Counted from the first letter of the stretch, positions 19,101 through 28,757 are shown. The stretch: 64,000 bases of DNA from Nocardioides sp. (GCA_037045645.1 JBAOIH010000001.1:186001-250000), one strand, 5' to 3'. A program made the numbers and translations. Notes: generated from the letters alone by a model not told the origin.

Positions 19101-19600
19101 TCTTCCCCGGCCCGGCACGCGAGTTCGACGAGGCCCGCGAAACCTGGGGTGACGTGTCGATCTTGCCGACCTCGGCCTATCTCTATGGTCTCCAGCCAGG
19201 TGAGGAGGTCGTCGTACGCTGGGACGCCGGCAAGGCGATGCATGTCGAGATCGAGGCGGTCAGTCCTGCCGACGAGCGTGGTTTCCGCACCGTGATGGCC
19301 AAGCTCAACGGTCAGTTGCGACCACTCAGCGTGCGCGACCGCCACGAGTCGGCCGCCGTCGCTGCAGCGGAGAAGGCCGACCCCAAGACCCCCGGCCAGG
19401 TTGCCGCGCCTTTCCAGGGCTCGGTCACCGTCTCAATCGCCGAGGGTGACAGCGTCGAGGCGGGCCAGGTCATCGCTACCATCGAGGCGATGAAGATGGA
19501 AGCCGCGATCACGGCACCCCTCGCGGGCACGGTCCAGCGCCTGGCCTTCACCGGCACCAAGCCGGTCGAGGGCGGCGACCTCGTGGTGGTGATCGCGTGA
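16199..19600 (+). CDS. pyc: pyruvate carboxylase
   Basis: The 1133-residue biotin enzyme carboxylates pyruvate to oxaloacetate (anaplerosis). All domains are present in order: biotin carboxylase (start RKILVANRGEIAIRAFRAA, ATP-grasp loop AGGGGRGMR, EMNPRIQVEHTVTEE), carboxyltransferase TIM barrel (TDTTFRDAHQSLLATRVRT, metal-binding HLHTHDT), and C-terminal biotinyl domain with EAMKMEAAI, the target Lys near residue 1099. Length equals the usual single-chain form. The ATG is preceded by GGAAG about nine bases upstream. The stop overlaps the next gene (GTGA), so the two are co-translated. The frame is clean. Confidence 0.97.
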   Translation: MTFRKILVANRGEIAIRAFRAAAEVGAKTVAVFPHEDRGSEHRLRADEAYEIGEVGHPVRAYLDPGEIVAAAKKAGADAIYPGYGFLSENPQLAAACAEAGITFVGPPPSVLSLTGNKARAIAAAKAAGVPTLRSVDPGTDVDALMDQAAEIPYPLFVKAVAGGGGRGMRRVERRGDLRDAIETCMREAEGAFGDPTVFIEQAVVEPRHIEVQILGDLEGNVIHLYERDCSLQRRHQKVIEIAPAQNLDPELRDRMCASAVAFAQEIGYQNAGTVEFLVWNTDGAPGAKGSDYVFIEMNPRIQVEHTVTEEVTDVDLVQSQLRIAAGETLADLGLSQDRIATKGAALQCRITTEDPANGFRPDTGKITTYRSPGGPGVRLDGGTTYTGAEVNAHFDSMLAKLTCRGRTFEMAVERARRAVGEFRIRGVATNIPFLEAVLHDPDFVEGRVTTSFIETHPQLLQVRSGGDPATKLMSFLGDVTVNKPHGARPVTLDPVTKLPRLTTDTPPEGSRDRLRALGPEAFARALREQTQVAVTDTTFRDAHQSLLATRVRTRDLLQVAGHVAHTLPQLWSVECWGGATYDVALRFLSEDPWERLAALRQAMPNQCLQMLLRGRNTVGYTPYPTEVTDAFVAEAAATGIDVFRIFDALNDVDQMRPAIEAVRSTGSTVAEVALCYTGDLSDPREQLYTLDYYLRLAERIVDAGAHVLAIKDMAGLLRAPAARTLVTALRSEFALPVHLHTHDTPGGQLATLLAAIEAGVDAVDAACAAMAGTTSQPPLSALVSATDHTERSTGLDLDAVCALEPYWEATRRVYAPFESGLDSPTGRVYVHEIPGGQLSNLRQQAIGLGLGEKFEQVEDMYAAADRILGRLVKVTPSSKVVGDLALALVAAGADPLEFEEDPQRFDIPDSVIGFLSGELGDPPGGWPEPFRTKALGGRVAKPRITELTDEQRAGLAHDRRHTLNHLLFPGPAREFDEARETWGDVSILPTSAYLYGLQPGEEVVVRWDAGKAMHVEIEAVSPADERGFRTVMAKLNGQLRPLSVRDRHESAAVAAAEKADPKTPGQVAAPFQGSVTVSIAEGDSVEAGQVIATIEAMKMEAAITAPLAGTVQRLAFTGTKPVEGGDLVVVIA

Positions 19601-20763
19601 TCTTCGAGCAGGCCGCGTTCGGGCCGATCACCTTGCGCAACCGGATCATCAAGGCGGCGACCTTCGAAGGGCGTACGCCGCACGGTCTGGTCACCGACGA
19701 ACTGATCGACTACCACCTGGCTCCTGCGCGCGGCGGCGTCGCGATGACGACCGTGGCCTACCTCGCGGTCGCACCCGAGGGGCGTACGCACCGCGAAGTC
19801 ATCGTGGTCGGCCCCGACACCGCGCCAGGGCTGCAACGGCTCACCGACGCGGTCCACGAGACCGGCGCGAAAGTGTCGGGTCAACTCGGACACGCAGGGC
19901 CGGTGGCCAATGGTCGTTCCAACGGCGTGCATGCTCTCGCGTCGTCGCGAATGCCGAGCCCGTTGTCGATGCAGATGATCCACGCCGCGACCGAGCTCGA
20001 CCTGGCGCGCATCACCAAGCAGTACGCCGCTGCTGCCCGCACCATGGTCGACGTCGGCTTCGATGCTCTGGAGATCCACCTCGCCCACGGTTATCTGATC
20101 TCGTCGTTCCTCGCGCCGGGCCTCAACCGCCGCCGCGACAAGTGGGGCGGGCCGCTGGAGAACCGTGCCCGGTTGGCTCGCCAGGTCGTACGCGCCGTAC
20201 GTGACGAGGTCGGGGACGAGGTTGCGGTCTATGCCAAGACGTCGGTGTCGGACGGTTTCAAGGGTGGGCTGACCACGGAGGAGGCCCTGGAGTTCGCTCT
20301 GCTGCTGGAGGCGGACGGCTGCCTCGATGCGCTGGAGTTGTCGGGTGGATCGTCGTTGATGAACCCGATGTATCTGTTCCGCGGCGAGGCTCCGCGCAGG
20401 GAGTTCGCCGACGCGATGGCGATGCCGTTGCGGCTGTTGCTCAAGGCGGGCGGCGCGCGCTTCCTGAAGGCGTACCCCTATGCAGAGGCCTACTTCCGCG
20501 ACAAGGCCCTGCGATTCCGAGCCGAACTGAAGATGCCGCTGATCGCGCTGGGTGGCTACACCGAGCGGGCCACGCTCGATCAGGCGATGGACGACGGGTT
20601 CGAGTTCGTGGCGATGGCGCGCGCACTGCTGCGCGAGCCCGACCTCGTCGATCGGTATGCCCGCGAGGAGGCGCGCACCGGGATCTGCATCCACTGCAAC
20701 CGCTGCATGCCGACCATCTATGACCAAACCCGCGGAACGCACTGTCCCCTCGTGGAGCTCTAG
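19597..20763 (+). CDS. NADH:flavin oxidoreductase, Old Yellow Enzyme family
   Basis: The 388-residue FMN TIM-barrel reductase of the OYE/dienoyl-CoA-reductase type starts IFEQAAFGPITLRNRIIKAA. It contains GQLGHAGP, the catalytic-region HLAHGYLISSFLAPGLNRR and ENRARL. The late Cys pattern CIHCNRC is followed by another Cys 13 residues on, and resembles the Fe-S ligand set of 2,4-dienoyl-CoA reductases. The C-terminal FAD/NAD domains of the long form are absent. It reduces activated C=C bonds; the substrate is unknown. It starts with GTG overlapping the pyc stop, and a KstR-type operator lies directly downstream. Confidence 0.85.
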   Translation: MIFEQAAFGPITLRNRIIKAATFEGRTPHGLVTDELIDYHLAPARGGVAMTTVAYLAVAPEGRTHREVIVVGPDTAPGLQRLTDAVHETGAKVSGQLGHAGPVANGRSNGVHALASSRMPSPLSMQMIHAATELDLARITKQYAAAARTMVDVGFDALEIHLAHGYLISSFLAPGLNRRRDKWGGPLENRARLARQVVRAVRDEVGDEVAVYAKTSVSDGFKGGLTTEEALEFALLLEADGCLDALELSGGSSLMNPMYLFRGEAPRREFADAMAMPLRLLLKAGGARFLKAYPYAEAYFRDKALRFRAELKMPLIALGGYTERATLDQAMDDGFEFVAMARALLREPDLVDRYAREEARTGICIHCNRCMPTIYDQTRGTHCPLVEL

Positions 20764-20777
20764 CCCTCGAAGAAATT

Positions 20778-20795
20778 TAGAACCTGTTCTAGATT
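20778..20795 (+). promoter_or_regulatory. KstR-type operator overlapping the -10 of a leaderless promoter
   Basis: TAGAACCTGTTCTA (20778-20791) fits the published KstR consensus TnnAACnnGTTnnA exactly, with 6-bp perfect arms. The last two bases are shared with TAGATT (20790-20795), a -10 hexamer 7 nt before the ATG at 20803, so a bound repressor would block the promoter. KstR is the TetR-family repressor of cholesterol catabolism in mycolic-acid actinobacteria. Use of this site by a KstR orthologue here is inferred. Confidence 0.7.
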
Positions 20796-20802
20796 GGCCC
20801 GC

Positions 20803-21900
20803 ATGGGCAAGCCTCTGCGCGTCATCGTCTGGTCCACCGGCACCGTCGGTCGCCACGCCATCGCCGGCATCGACCGCCACCCTGATCTCGAACTCGTCGG
20901 AGTCTGGGTCTCCAGCGCCGACAAGGTCGGCCAAGACGTCGGCCGGCTGGCAGGTCTCGACCGCGACCTCGGCATCGCTGCGACCGACGATCGTGACGCG
21001 CTGCTCGCGCTCGGACCAGACGCGATCGTGCACTGCGCGATGGCCGACGACCGGATCTTCGAGTGCATCGAGGACCTCTTCGGCTTCGTCGAGGCCGGCG
21101 TCAACGTGGTGTCGTCGGGACCGGTGCTGTTGCAGTGGCCCGAGCGGATCCTGCCGCCCGAGATGCTGACTCGTCTGGCAGACGCAGGGGAGCGTACGGG
21201 CGCCAGCCTGCACGTCAACGGCATCGACCCGGGCTGGGCCAACGACGTGCTCCCGTTGCAGTTGACCTCGTTGTCGCAGCGCATCGACGAGGTGCGGGTC
21301 ATGGAGATCGCCGACTACTCGACCTACTTCCAGCCCGTGGTGATGCGCGACATCTTCGGATTCGGCAAGCCGCTGAGCGAGAAGCCGCTGCTCTGGGAGC
21401 CGGGCATCCTCTCGACCGCGTGGGGCAGTGTCGTACGCCAACTCGCCGCGGGGCTCGGCGTCACGCTCGACGAACCCCTGACCGAGGAGATCGAGCGTCG
21501 CCCGGCAGCCAAGTCGATCAGCACCGTGTCCCTCGACATCGAGGAGGGCACGATGGGCGCGGTCCGGTTCGCCGTGATCGGCAAGGTCGACGGCGTCACC
21601 CGGATCGTGCTGGAACACTTCACCCGCACCGATCCGGCCGAGCATGACGACTGGCCTCGTCCGGCGACCGGCGACGGCTGTTATCGCGTCGAGGTCAAGG
21701 GCGAGCCGATGATGCAGGTCGAGTTCACCCACCACGGCGAGCACGGCGACCACAACATCAGCGGGATGATCGTCACCGCCCAGCGGCTGGTCAACGCGGT
21801 GCCTGCGGTGGTCGCCGCCAGGGGCGGCCTGGTCACCGCCCTCGACCTGCCGTTGGTCACCGGGCGCGGGCTGGTCTCCCAAGGTCCGGTGGCGTCGTGA
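20803..21900 (+). CDS. NAD(P)-binding protein of the dihydrodipicolinate-reductase-like / amine dehydrogenase family
   Basis: The 365-residue protein has an N-terminal Rossmann fold (RVIVWSTGTVGRHAIAGI, then DLELVGVWVSSADKVG) and a long alpha/beta substrate domain (NGIDPGWANDVLPLQL). This matches proteins annotated NAD(P)H-dependent amine dehydrogenase or DapB-like in actinobacteria; biochemical roles are mostly untested. The ATG at 20803 is preferred over the TTG at 20794 because the -10 hexamer ends seven bases before it. It is the first gene of an operon under the KstR-type operator, and its stop overlaps the next gene (GTGA). A role in steroid or lipid catabolism is inferred from the operator only. 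Confidence 0.75.
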   Translation: MGKPLRVIVWSTGTVGRHAIAGIDRHPDLELVGVWVSSADKVGQDVGRLAGLDRDLGIAATDDRDALLALGPDAIVHCAMADDRIFECIEDLFGFVEAGVNVVSSGPVLLQWPERILPPEMLTRLADAGERTGASLHVNGIDPGWANDVLPLQLTSLSQRIDEVRVMEIADYSTYFQPVVMRDIFGFGKPLSEKPLLWEPGILSTAWGSVVRQLAAGLGVTLDEPLTEEIERRPAAKSISTVSLDIEEGTMGAVRFAVIGKVDGVTRIVLEHFTRTDPAEHDDWPRPATGDGCYRVEVKGEPMMQVEFTHHGEHGDHNISGMIVTAQRLVNAVPAVVAARGGLVTALDLPLVTGRGLVSQGPVAS

Positions 21901-22745
21901 TTCTCGACCGCTTCCGACTCACCGACCACGTCGCGATCGTCACCGGCGCCGGCCGCGGGATCGGCGCAGCGTGTGCGATCGCGCTTGCCGAGGCGGGCGC
22001 CGACGTCGTGATCAGCGCCCGAAATGTCGAGCAGTTGCAGGAGATCTCCCGGCAGGTGGAGTCGCTCGGACGGCGCACCCTGGTGGTGCCCTCCGACCTG
22101 TCTGACCCGGCTGCGGCAGCTGCGCTGGCCGACGCGGCGTACGACGAGTTCGGTCGTATCGACACGGTGATCAACAACGTCGGCGGCACCATCCCCAACG
22201 CTTTCCTCGACACCGACGTCGAGTATCTGGAGGAGTCGTTCCGGTTCAACGTCGCCACCGCGCACGCGCTCACCCGCGCCGCCGTGCCGATCATGCTCGG
22301 CAACGACCCGGCGCGGCCGGTGCGAGATGCGGATGCCGAGCCGCTGCCGCAGAAGTCGATCGTGTCGATCTCGTCCATGCTGGGACGCACCGCCGGGCGG
22401 GGCTACCTGGCGTACGGCACGGCCAAAGCCGCGCTCTCGCACTGGACCCGGCTGGCGGCAACCGACCTCGCGCCACACGTACGCGTCAACGCGGTGGCGG
22501 TCGGCTCGGTGCTCACCAGTGCACTCGAGTTTGTCGCGGGCGTGCCGGAGATGCGCGCTCAGTTGGAGGGGCGTACGCCTCTGGGCCGCATCGGTGACCC
22601 CGAAGACGTCGCGGCTGCCGTGGTCTACCTGGCCTCGCCGGCCAGTCGGTTCGTGACCGGCAAGGTGCTGGAGGTCGACGGCGGCATCCAGGAGCCCAAC
22701 CTCGACCTGGGACTGCCCGACCTCACTCCAGGACCCCCGGCCTAG
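21897..22745 (+). CDS. short-chain dehydrogenase/reductase
   Basis: The 282-residue classical SDR has the cofactor motif TGAGRGIG at residues 16-23, NNVG at 93-96, the catalytic Ser in SISS near 159, and Y173xxxK177 (YGTAK). The C-terminus PASRFVTGKVLEVDGG is standard. An extra, charged loop of about 18 residues (GNDPARPVRDADAEPLP, from residue 135) precedes the catalytic Ser strand and lengthens the protein beyond the usual 250. GTG start overlaps the previous stop. Oxidises or reduces a hydroxyl/keto group; substrate unknown, possibly a steroid or acyl intermediate given the operator. Confidence 0.9.
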   Translation: MILDRFRLTDHVAIVTGAGRGIGAACAIALAEAGADVVISARNVEQLQEISRQVESLGRRTLVVPSDLSDPAAAAALADAAYDEFGRIDTVINNVGGTIPNAFLDTDVEYLEESFRFNVATAHALTRAAVPIMLGNDPARPVRDADAEPLPQKSIVSISSMLGRTAGRGYLAYGTAKAALSHWTRLAATDLAPHVRVNAVAVGSVLTSALEFVAGVPEMRAQLEGRTPLGRIGDPEDVAAAVVYLASPASRFVTGKVLEVDGGIQEPNLDLGLPDLTPGPPA

Positions 22746-22757
22746 AGTCCGTTCTCG

Positions 22758-23870
22758 ATGTCTGTCTCCACCGCGCGCGCGATCTCACCCGACTCCGGCA
22801 CCCACTGGACCGAACCCGGAGCCTGGCAGGTCGCACCTGGCATCCACCGGATCCCGTTGCCGCTGCCCATGGACGGGCTGCGGGCGGTCAACGTCTATGC
22901 GATCGAGACCGATTCGGGCCTGACGCTGATCGACGGCGGTTGGGCGATCGAGGTGTCGCGCAACCTGCTGGACGAGGCGCTGGGATCGCTGGGCCGTTCC
23001 GTACGCGACATCGACCGCTTCCTGGTCACCCACGTGCACCGCGACCACTACACCCAGGCGATCACGATCCGCAGCGAGGTGGGCTCGCACGTCTCACTGG
23101 GGTTGGGCGACAAGCCGACCCTCGATCTGATCTTCGACGAGACGCTGACCGATGATCCGCACATCGCGATGTTCGAGGCGTGCGGTGCCCACGACATCGC
23201 CAAGTTGTGGGGCGACTTCACCCGCGAGGCGACGCCGGACCTGTCGATCTGGGGTTATCCCGACACCTGGCTCGACGCCGACGTCGAGATCGCCGTCGGG
23301 GACCGTACGTTGTCCGCGATCCACACTCCCGGTCACACGCAGGGGCACTTCGTCTTCGCCGACCAACCCGCCGGGCTGCTCTTCGCGGGTGACCACGTGC
23401 TGCCCACGATCACCCCGTCCATCGGCTTCGAACCCAATCTGGCCGAGCAGCCGCTGGGCGACTTCCTGGGCTCGCTGACCAAGGTCCGGGCGCTGCCCGA
23501 CCACTTGTTGCTGCCCGCCCACGGCCCGGTCGCGCCCTCGTCGCATGCCCGGATCGACGAACTGCTGGTCCACCACGAGCAGCGACTTCGCCAATGCCGC
23601 GCCGCCTTGTCGAGCGGTGCGCGCACTGCGTACGACGTCGCCCACGACCTCGGCTGGACCCGCCACGAGACGCCGTTCGTGCGCCTGGACGTCTTCAACC
23701 AGGCGCTGGCGACGCTGGAGACCCGGGCACACCTCGAACTGCTGGTCGCGCGCGGTGAGGCCACCTCCCGCGACGAGTCGGAGTATGACGGCGCCAGTCT
23801 CCGCCTCTACGCCGAGGGGTCACCAACTCACGCCGAGGGGTCACAAACTCACGACGGTGCTGACCGCTAG
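22758..23870 (+). CDS. metallo-beta-lactamase-fold hydrolase
   Basis: The 370-residue MBL-fold protein has the metal motif HVHRDH (residues 92-97, HxHxDH), the third-ligand region IHTPGHTQGH, FAGDHVLP with the bridging Asp, and a late LPAHGP supplying the last His. A C-terminal helical extension after the fold resembles the winged-helix tail of glyoxalase-II/LACTB2-like proteins. Probable thioester or ester hydrolysis. Twelve bases separate it from the SDR, so it is likely in the same operon, although TAGAGT nine bases before the ATG could be its own -10. The last residues include a tandem 7-residue duplication (AEGSPTH AEGSQTH). Confidence 0.85.
   Translation: MSVSTARAISPDSGTHWTEPGAWQVAPGIHRIPLPLPMDGLRAVNVYAIETDSGLTLIDGGWAIEVSRNLLDEALGSLGRSVRDIDRFLVTHVHRDHYTQAITIRSEVGSHVSLGLGDKPTLDLIFDETLTDDPHIAMFEACGAHDIAKLWGDFTREATPDLSIWGYPDTWLDADVEIAVGDRTLSAIHTPGHTQGHFVFADQPAGLLFAGDHVLPTITPSIGFEPNLAEQPLGDFLGSLTKVRALPDHLLLPAHGPVAPSSHARIDELLVHHEQRLRQCRAALSSGARTAYDVAHDLGWTRHETPFVRLDVFNQALATLETRAHLELLVARGEATSRDESEYDGASLRLYAEGSPTHAEGSQTHDGADR
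23809..23850 (+). repeat. 21-bp tandem duplication at the 3' end of the MBL gene
   Basis: Two adjacent copies of ACGCCGAGGGGTCACMAACTC differ at one base (M = C then A). The frame is kept, adding seven residues just before the stop codon. It looks like a recent slip or a small dispersed repeat caught in coding sequence. Confidence 0.6.
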
Positions 23871-24778
23871 CGCAAGAATTCGAGCGTACGAACCCGCGCG
23901 CGCCGCGCCTCGGGCAGCGTCGGCAGGATCCCATAGACGTGGAGCAGGTCGGGTTCCTCGACGACTTCTAGCGGCCAACCGGACTCACGAGCCCGCGTCG
24001 CCAGCAGTCGGCAGCCGGGCGAGAGCAGGTCGCGGGTGCCATAGAACATCAGCGCGGGTGGCAGCCCCGCCAGGCCGGCCAACGCGGGAGACACCTCGGG
24101 GCGGCTTGGATCGGCACCAGACCACCAACCCGCGTACGCGCGCAGTTTGCCGATGAACAGCCACGGATCGATCGCATCCATTGCGTCGGTCTCGGGCGTC
24201 GAGGTCGTCAGATCCACCCAAGGCGCGTGCAGCAGCAGGTGGGTGGGTTGCGGGAGACCCCGATCTCGCAGTGCGATCGCGACTGCGAGTGCGAGTCCAC
24301 CTCCCGCGGAGTCGCCCGCCAGCACGATCCCTCCCGGTAGGGCGGCCCAGCGGGCGGCGGCTTCCACCAGCGCGTCGAACGAGTCGCGCCAGGTGTGCTC
24401 GGGAGTGAGCGGGTAGTCGGGCAGCACGATCCGCGCACCTAAGGCGTGGGCCAGACGCGAGGCGTACCTCACGTGGAAGGGGTCGATCGGCGCGACGAAT
24501 CCACCGCCGTGCACATAGAACAGCGTGCGGGTCGCGGCGCTGCGCCGCGGCGCGAAGACGTACGCCGGGAACTCCGGCCCGCCAGGCACTTGCCAGTTCT
24601 CCTGCGAGATCGACCAGCGGCGCCGCCAGCCGGGTGTGGCTGCCAACGGCAGGGATCGGTCGAGACTTGCGTGCCAGCGCTCGAGCCGACGGCGCTCGGT
24701 CTCGACGTCGTCGAGGTCGCGCGACTTGCGCAACCTGGGCAGGGCGTACGCGAGGAACTCATGGCGGCGGCTCGGCAT
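23867..24778 (-). CDS. alpha/beta hydrolase, hormone-sensitive-lipase type esterase
   Basis: The 303-residue esterase has the oxyanion motif HGGG (residues 90-93), the nucleophile elbow GDSAGGG with Ser157, the Asp in GTRDLLSP, and the His in LLHVYG. This is the HSL (family IV) arrangement; no signal peptide, so cytoplasmic. The ATG at 24778 is preceded by TACGCT seven bases upstream (leaderless). The gene converges on the MBL hydrolase; the two stops overlap within CTAG. It may release carboxylic acids or alcohols for the neighbouring catabolic genes, but the substrate is unknown. Confidence 0.85.
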   Translation of the reverse strand: MPSRRHEFLAYALPRLRKSRDLDDVETERRRLERWHASLDRSLPLAATPGWRRRWSISQENWQVPGGPEFPAYVFAPRRSAATRTLFYVHGGGFVAPIDPFHVRYASRLAHALGARIVLPDYPLTPEHTWRDSFDALVEAAARWAALPGGIVLAGDSAGGGLALAVAIALRDRGLPQPTHLLLHAPWVDLTTSTPETDAMDAIDPWLFIGKLRAYAGWWSGADPSRPEVSPALAGLAGLPPALMFYGTRDLLSPGCRLLATRARESGWPLEVVEEPDLLHVYGILPTLPEARRARVRTLEFLR

Positions 24779-24785
24779 GAGTCGC

Positions 24786-24791
24786 AGCGTA
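24786..24791 (-). promoter_or_regulatory. -10 element of leaderless promoter for the esterase
   Basis: On the minus strand this reads TACGCT and ends 7 nt before the ATG at 24778. No Shine-Dalgarno is present. The remaining roughly 190 bp up to the riboswitch hold no recognised gene. Confidence 0.4.
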
Positions 24792-24983
24792 GAGGCGCCG
24801 CACCCATCCGGAGAACTGCGGCCATGGGGCGGCTTCGCCGTCAGCCGAACCCTTTCCAGCCGCAGTTCTTTGCAGGGTTTGGAGGGTCAGTCGGTCTCCG
24901 CATGCGCCGCGAACGTACGCCCGCCACCGGCCAGCCAACGCGGATCGGGCGGTGTGTAACCTCGACGTCAACCGAATACAAGA

Positions 24984-25065
24984 CAGGGGAGCCCCACGCG
25001 GGCTGAGAGTGCGTACGAAACGCAGACCCTTAAGCACCTGCTCCGGTTAGCACCGGCGAAGGGAG
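24984..25065 (+). promoter_or_regulatory. TPP (thiamine pyrophosphate) riboswitch
   Basis: The THI-box landmarks are in order: CAGGGGAGCCCC, GGCTGAGAGTGCG, GACCCTTAAGCACCTG, CTCCGGTTAGCACCGG and GCGAAGGGAG. The 3' strand of the closing helix carries GGGAG, six bases before the thiB ATG. Ligand binding would hide the ribosome site, so control is probably translational. It regulates the thiamine transporter that follows. Confidence 0.95.
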
Positions 25066-25071
25066 TCCACA

Positions 25072-26118
<1,047 letters not shown>

Positions 26119-26122
<4 letters not shown>

Positions 26123-27750
26123 CGTCACGCGTCGTACGGCTCCTGGCCCTGGCGGCGATCCCGCTGGCGGTGCTCGGAGTCTTCTTCCTGCTGCCGGTCG
26201 GCGGCATGGTGGGGCGCGGCTTCGTGATCGACGGCCGCTTCGATCCCGGCGCGGTGCTGGAGGTCCTCACCCGTCCGCGCACTCGACGCGTGCTGTGGTT
26301 CACCCTCTGGACCGCGTCGGTGGGCACGTTCTTGTCGCTGGCCTTCGGGCTGCCCGCGGCGTACGCCCTGCATCGCCTCGACCTGCCACTGCGAGGGGTC
26401 CTCCGGGCGCTGCTGCTGGTGCCCTTCACCCTGCCGACCGTCGTGGTCGGCGTGGCTTTTCGTCAGTTGCTCGCCGACAACGGGCCCCTTGGTTTCCTCC
26501 ACCTCGACGGCACCCCGATCGCCATTCTGGCAGGGCTCACCTTCTTCAACGCCGCCGTGGTGATTCGCAGTGTCGGTGCGGCGTGGGAGGGGCTGGACCC
26601 ACGACCTGGGGAGGCGGCGGCGGCGCTCGGCGCGAGCCCGCGGCGGGTGCTACGCGACGTCACGCTGCCCGCGCTGCGTCCGTCGATCATCAGTGCGGCC
26701 AGCGTGGTCTTCCTCTTCTGCGCGACCGCGTTCGGCGTCGTACTCACCCTCGGCGGCGTGCGGTACGCGACGCTGGAGACCGAGATCTATCTGCTGACCG
26801 CGAACCTGCTCGATCTGCAGGCCGCCGCCGCGATCTCGGTGCTGCAACTGCTCGTCATCACGGTCCTCCTGCTGATCGCCCAGCGCACACGGCGGGTTGC
26901 GGATCCGACCACCGCTCGTCGCGCGGTGTCGCCACGCAGCATCAGGGCGTACGACGTCCCGGCCGTCCTGGCCACCGTGCTGCTCTTGGCCTTCGTGGCC
27001 GCGCCGCTGCTCGCCCTCGTGGCCGGATCGCTGCACGGCGACGACGGTGGCTGGACGTTCGACCACTATCGGGCGCTGTCGAAGCAGGGAGACCTGTCCG
27101 TGCCCGTGCTGACGGCACTGGGTGTTTCCTTGCGTACGGCTGTCGACGCCACCTGGATGTCAGTCGGTCTCGGCCTGCTGATCGCGTTGCTGATCACCCG
27201 GCGCTCGCACAGCCCAGCCGAGAGACGGGTCCGCTCCACCCTCGACGCCCTGTTCATGCTGCCGCTCGGCGTCTCGGCCGTCACGCTGGGCTTCGGCTTC
27301 CTGATCACCCTTGACGAACCCCCTCTCGATCTTCGTGAGTCGCCGTTGTTGGTGCCGATCGCGCAGGCACTTGTCGCGCTGCCGTTGGTCGTACGCACGC
27401 TCGCGCCCGTGCTCGGCGGCATCGATGATCGGCAACGGCAGGCGGCGGCCTCCCTCGGCGCCTCTCCCATGCGCGCGATGGTCACCGTCGATCTGGCTGT
27501 GCTGGCCCGTCCACTGGTGGCCGCCGCCGGGTTTGCGTTCGCGGTGTCGCTGGGTGAGTTCGGCGCCACCTCCTTCCTGGCGCGGGAGACCTCACCCACC
27601 CTGCCGGTGGTGATCTATCGACTGCTCGGACACCCGGGCGCGGACAACTTCGAGATGGCCCTCGCGGCCTCGGTGATCCTCGCTGGCGTCACCGCTTTGG
27701 TGGTGCTGGTGCTCGAACGCCTACGGGTGCCGTCTGTGGGAGCCTTCTGA
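26119..27750 (+). CDS. thiP: thiamine ABC transporter, permease (two fused membrane halves)
   Basis: The 543-residue permease is a tandem of two binding-protein-dependent transport domains, as in ThiP and iron permeases of the FbpB type. Each half has an EAA loop (EAAAALGASPRRVLRDVTLP in the first, RQAAASLGASPMRAMVTV in the second) and about six membrane helices. The GTG at 26119 overlaps the corrected thiB stop in GTGA. It forms the membrane channel between ThiB and ThiQ. The clean frame throughout supports a functional operon. Confidence 0.92.
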
Positions 27751-27752
27751 CG

Positions 27753-28757
27753 ATGCTCGACCTCGACCGCGTGACCGTGCGTTACGGCACAACGCTTGCT
27801 CTCGACGACGTCTCGGTGCAACTGCCCGACGACACCATCCTCGCGGTGCTCGGCCCCTCTGGCTGCGGCAAGTCGACCTTGCTGCGGGTGATCGCCGGCC
27901 TCGAACCCGCCGCGACCGGTCGGGTCCTCGAAGACGGGCGCGACATCACCAGACTGCCTACCCACAAACGCGGCTTCGCGCTGATGTTCCAAGACGGCCA
28001 ACTCTTCCCTCAGCAGAGCGTGGCGCAGAACGTGTCGTACGCCCTGCGGTTGCGCCGCACTCCGCGCGAGGAGCTGCGGCGACGCGTGGGGGAGTTGCTC
28101 GATCTGGTCGGGCTGACCGGCTATGCGGATCGACTACCCGCGACGCTGTCGGGTGGGGAGCGCCAGCGGGTCGCCCTGGCGCGGGCGCTGGCCGTCGAGC
28201 CGAAGTTGTTGCTGCTTGACGAGCCCCTCTCGGCACTGGATGCCTCCTTGCGGTTGCGACTGGCTGCCGACCTGCGCGAGATCCTCAAGTCCGCCGGCAC
28301 GAGTGCGTTGATGGTCACCCACGACCAGGAGGAGGCGTTCGCCGTCGCGGACCGGATCGCGGTGATGCGGGCCGGCCGGATCGTCCAAGAGGGCACGCCC
28401 CACGAGGTCTGGTCGAGCCCCGTCGACGCCGACACCGCGCTCTTCCTCGGCTACGCCCGGGTCCTGCGCGACGAGGCGGCCGAGAGGGTGACCGCTGCCG
28501 CGGGCGTGGCACCCGCGAGCGCGGTTGCCGTACGTCGCTCCGCGTTCCAGGTCGTGGCGCACGACGCGGATTTCGAGGGGGTCGTACGCACTTCGCAAGC
28601 CACGCCCGAGCAGTGGCGGCTCACGGTCGAGGTGTCGAAGTTGGGCACGATCGACGCTGTTGCGCGGCTCGGTGCGGCCGGGGATGCGGTTCCGGAGCCC
28701 GGCCAGCGAGTGCGATTGCGCGTGGACGTGGCGAGGATCGCGTCTCTTTCGATCTGA
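27753..28757 (+). CDS. thiQ: thiamine ABC transporter, ATP-binding protein
   Basis: The 334-residue ABC ATPase has Walker A GPSGCGKST, the Q-loop in MFQDGQLFP, signature LSGGERQRVALARAL, Walker B LLLLDEPLSALD and switch His in THDQEEA. A C-terminal regulatory domain of about 110 residues follows (TOBE-like), longer than enterobacterial ThiQ and closer to PotA/FbpC-type subunits. It starts 2 bp after thiP. Substrate assignment rests on the riboswitch and ThiB/ThiP. Confidence 0.92.
   Translation: MLDLDRVTVRYGTTLALDDVSVQLPDDTILAVLGPSGCGKSTLLRVIAGLEPAATGRVLEDGRDITRLPTHKRGFALMFQDGQLFPQQSVAQNVSYALRLRRTPREELRRRVGELLDLVGLTGYADRLPATLSGGERQRVALARALAVEPKLLLLDEPLSALDASLRLRLAADLREILKSAGTSALMVTHDQEEAFAVADRIAVMRAGRIVQEGTPHEVWSSPVDADTALFLGYARVLRDEAAERVTAAAGVAPASAVAVRRSAFQVVAHDADFEGVVRTSQATPEQWRLTVEVSKLGTIDAVARLGAAGDAVPEPGQRVRLRVDVARIASLSI

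Noticed and set aside
16112..19345. Very long open frame on the minus strand opposite pyruvate carboxylase, and similar antisense frames elsewhere
   Set aside because: High GC removes stop codons from antisense frames. The translations are low-complexity and the sense strand encodes a complete, motif-perfect enzyme.
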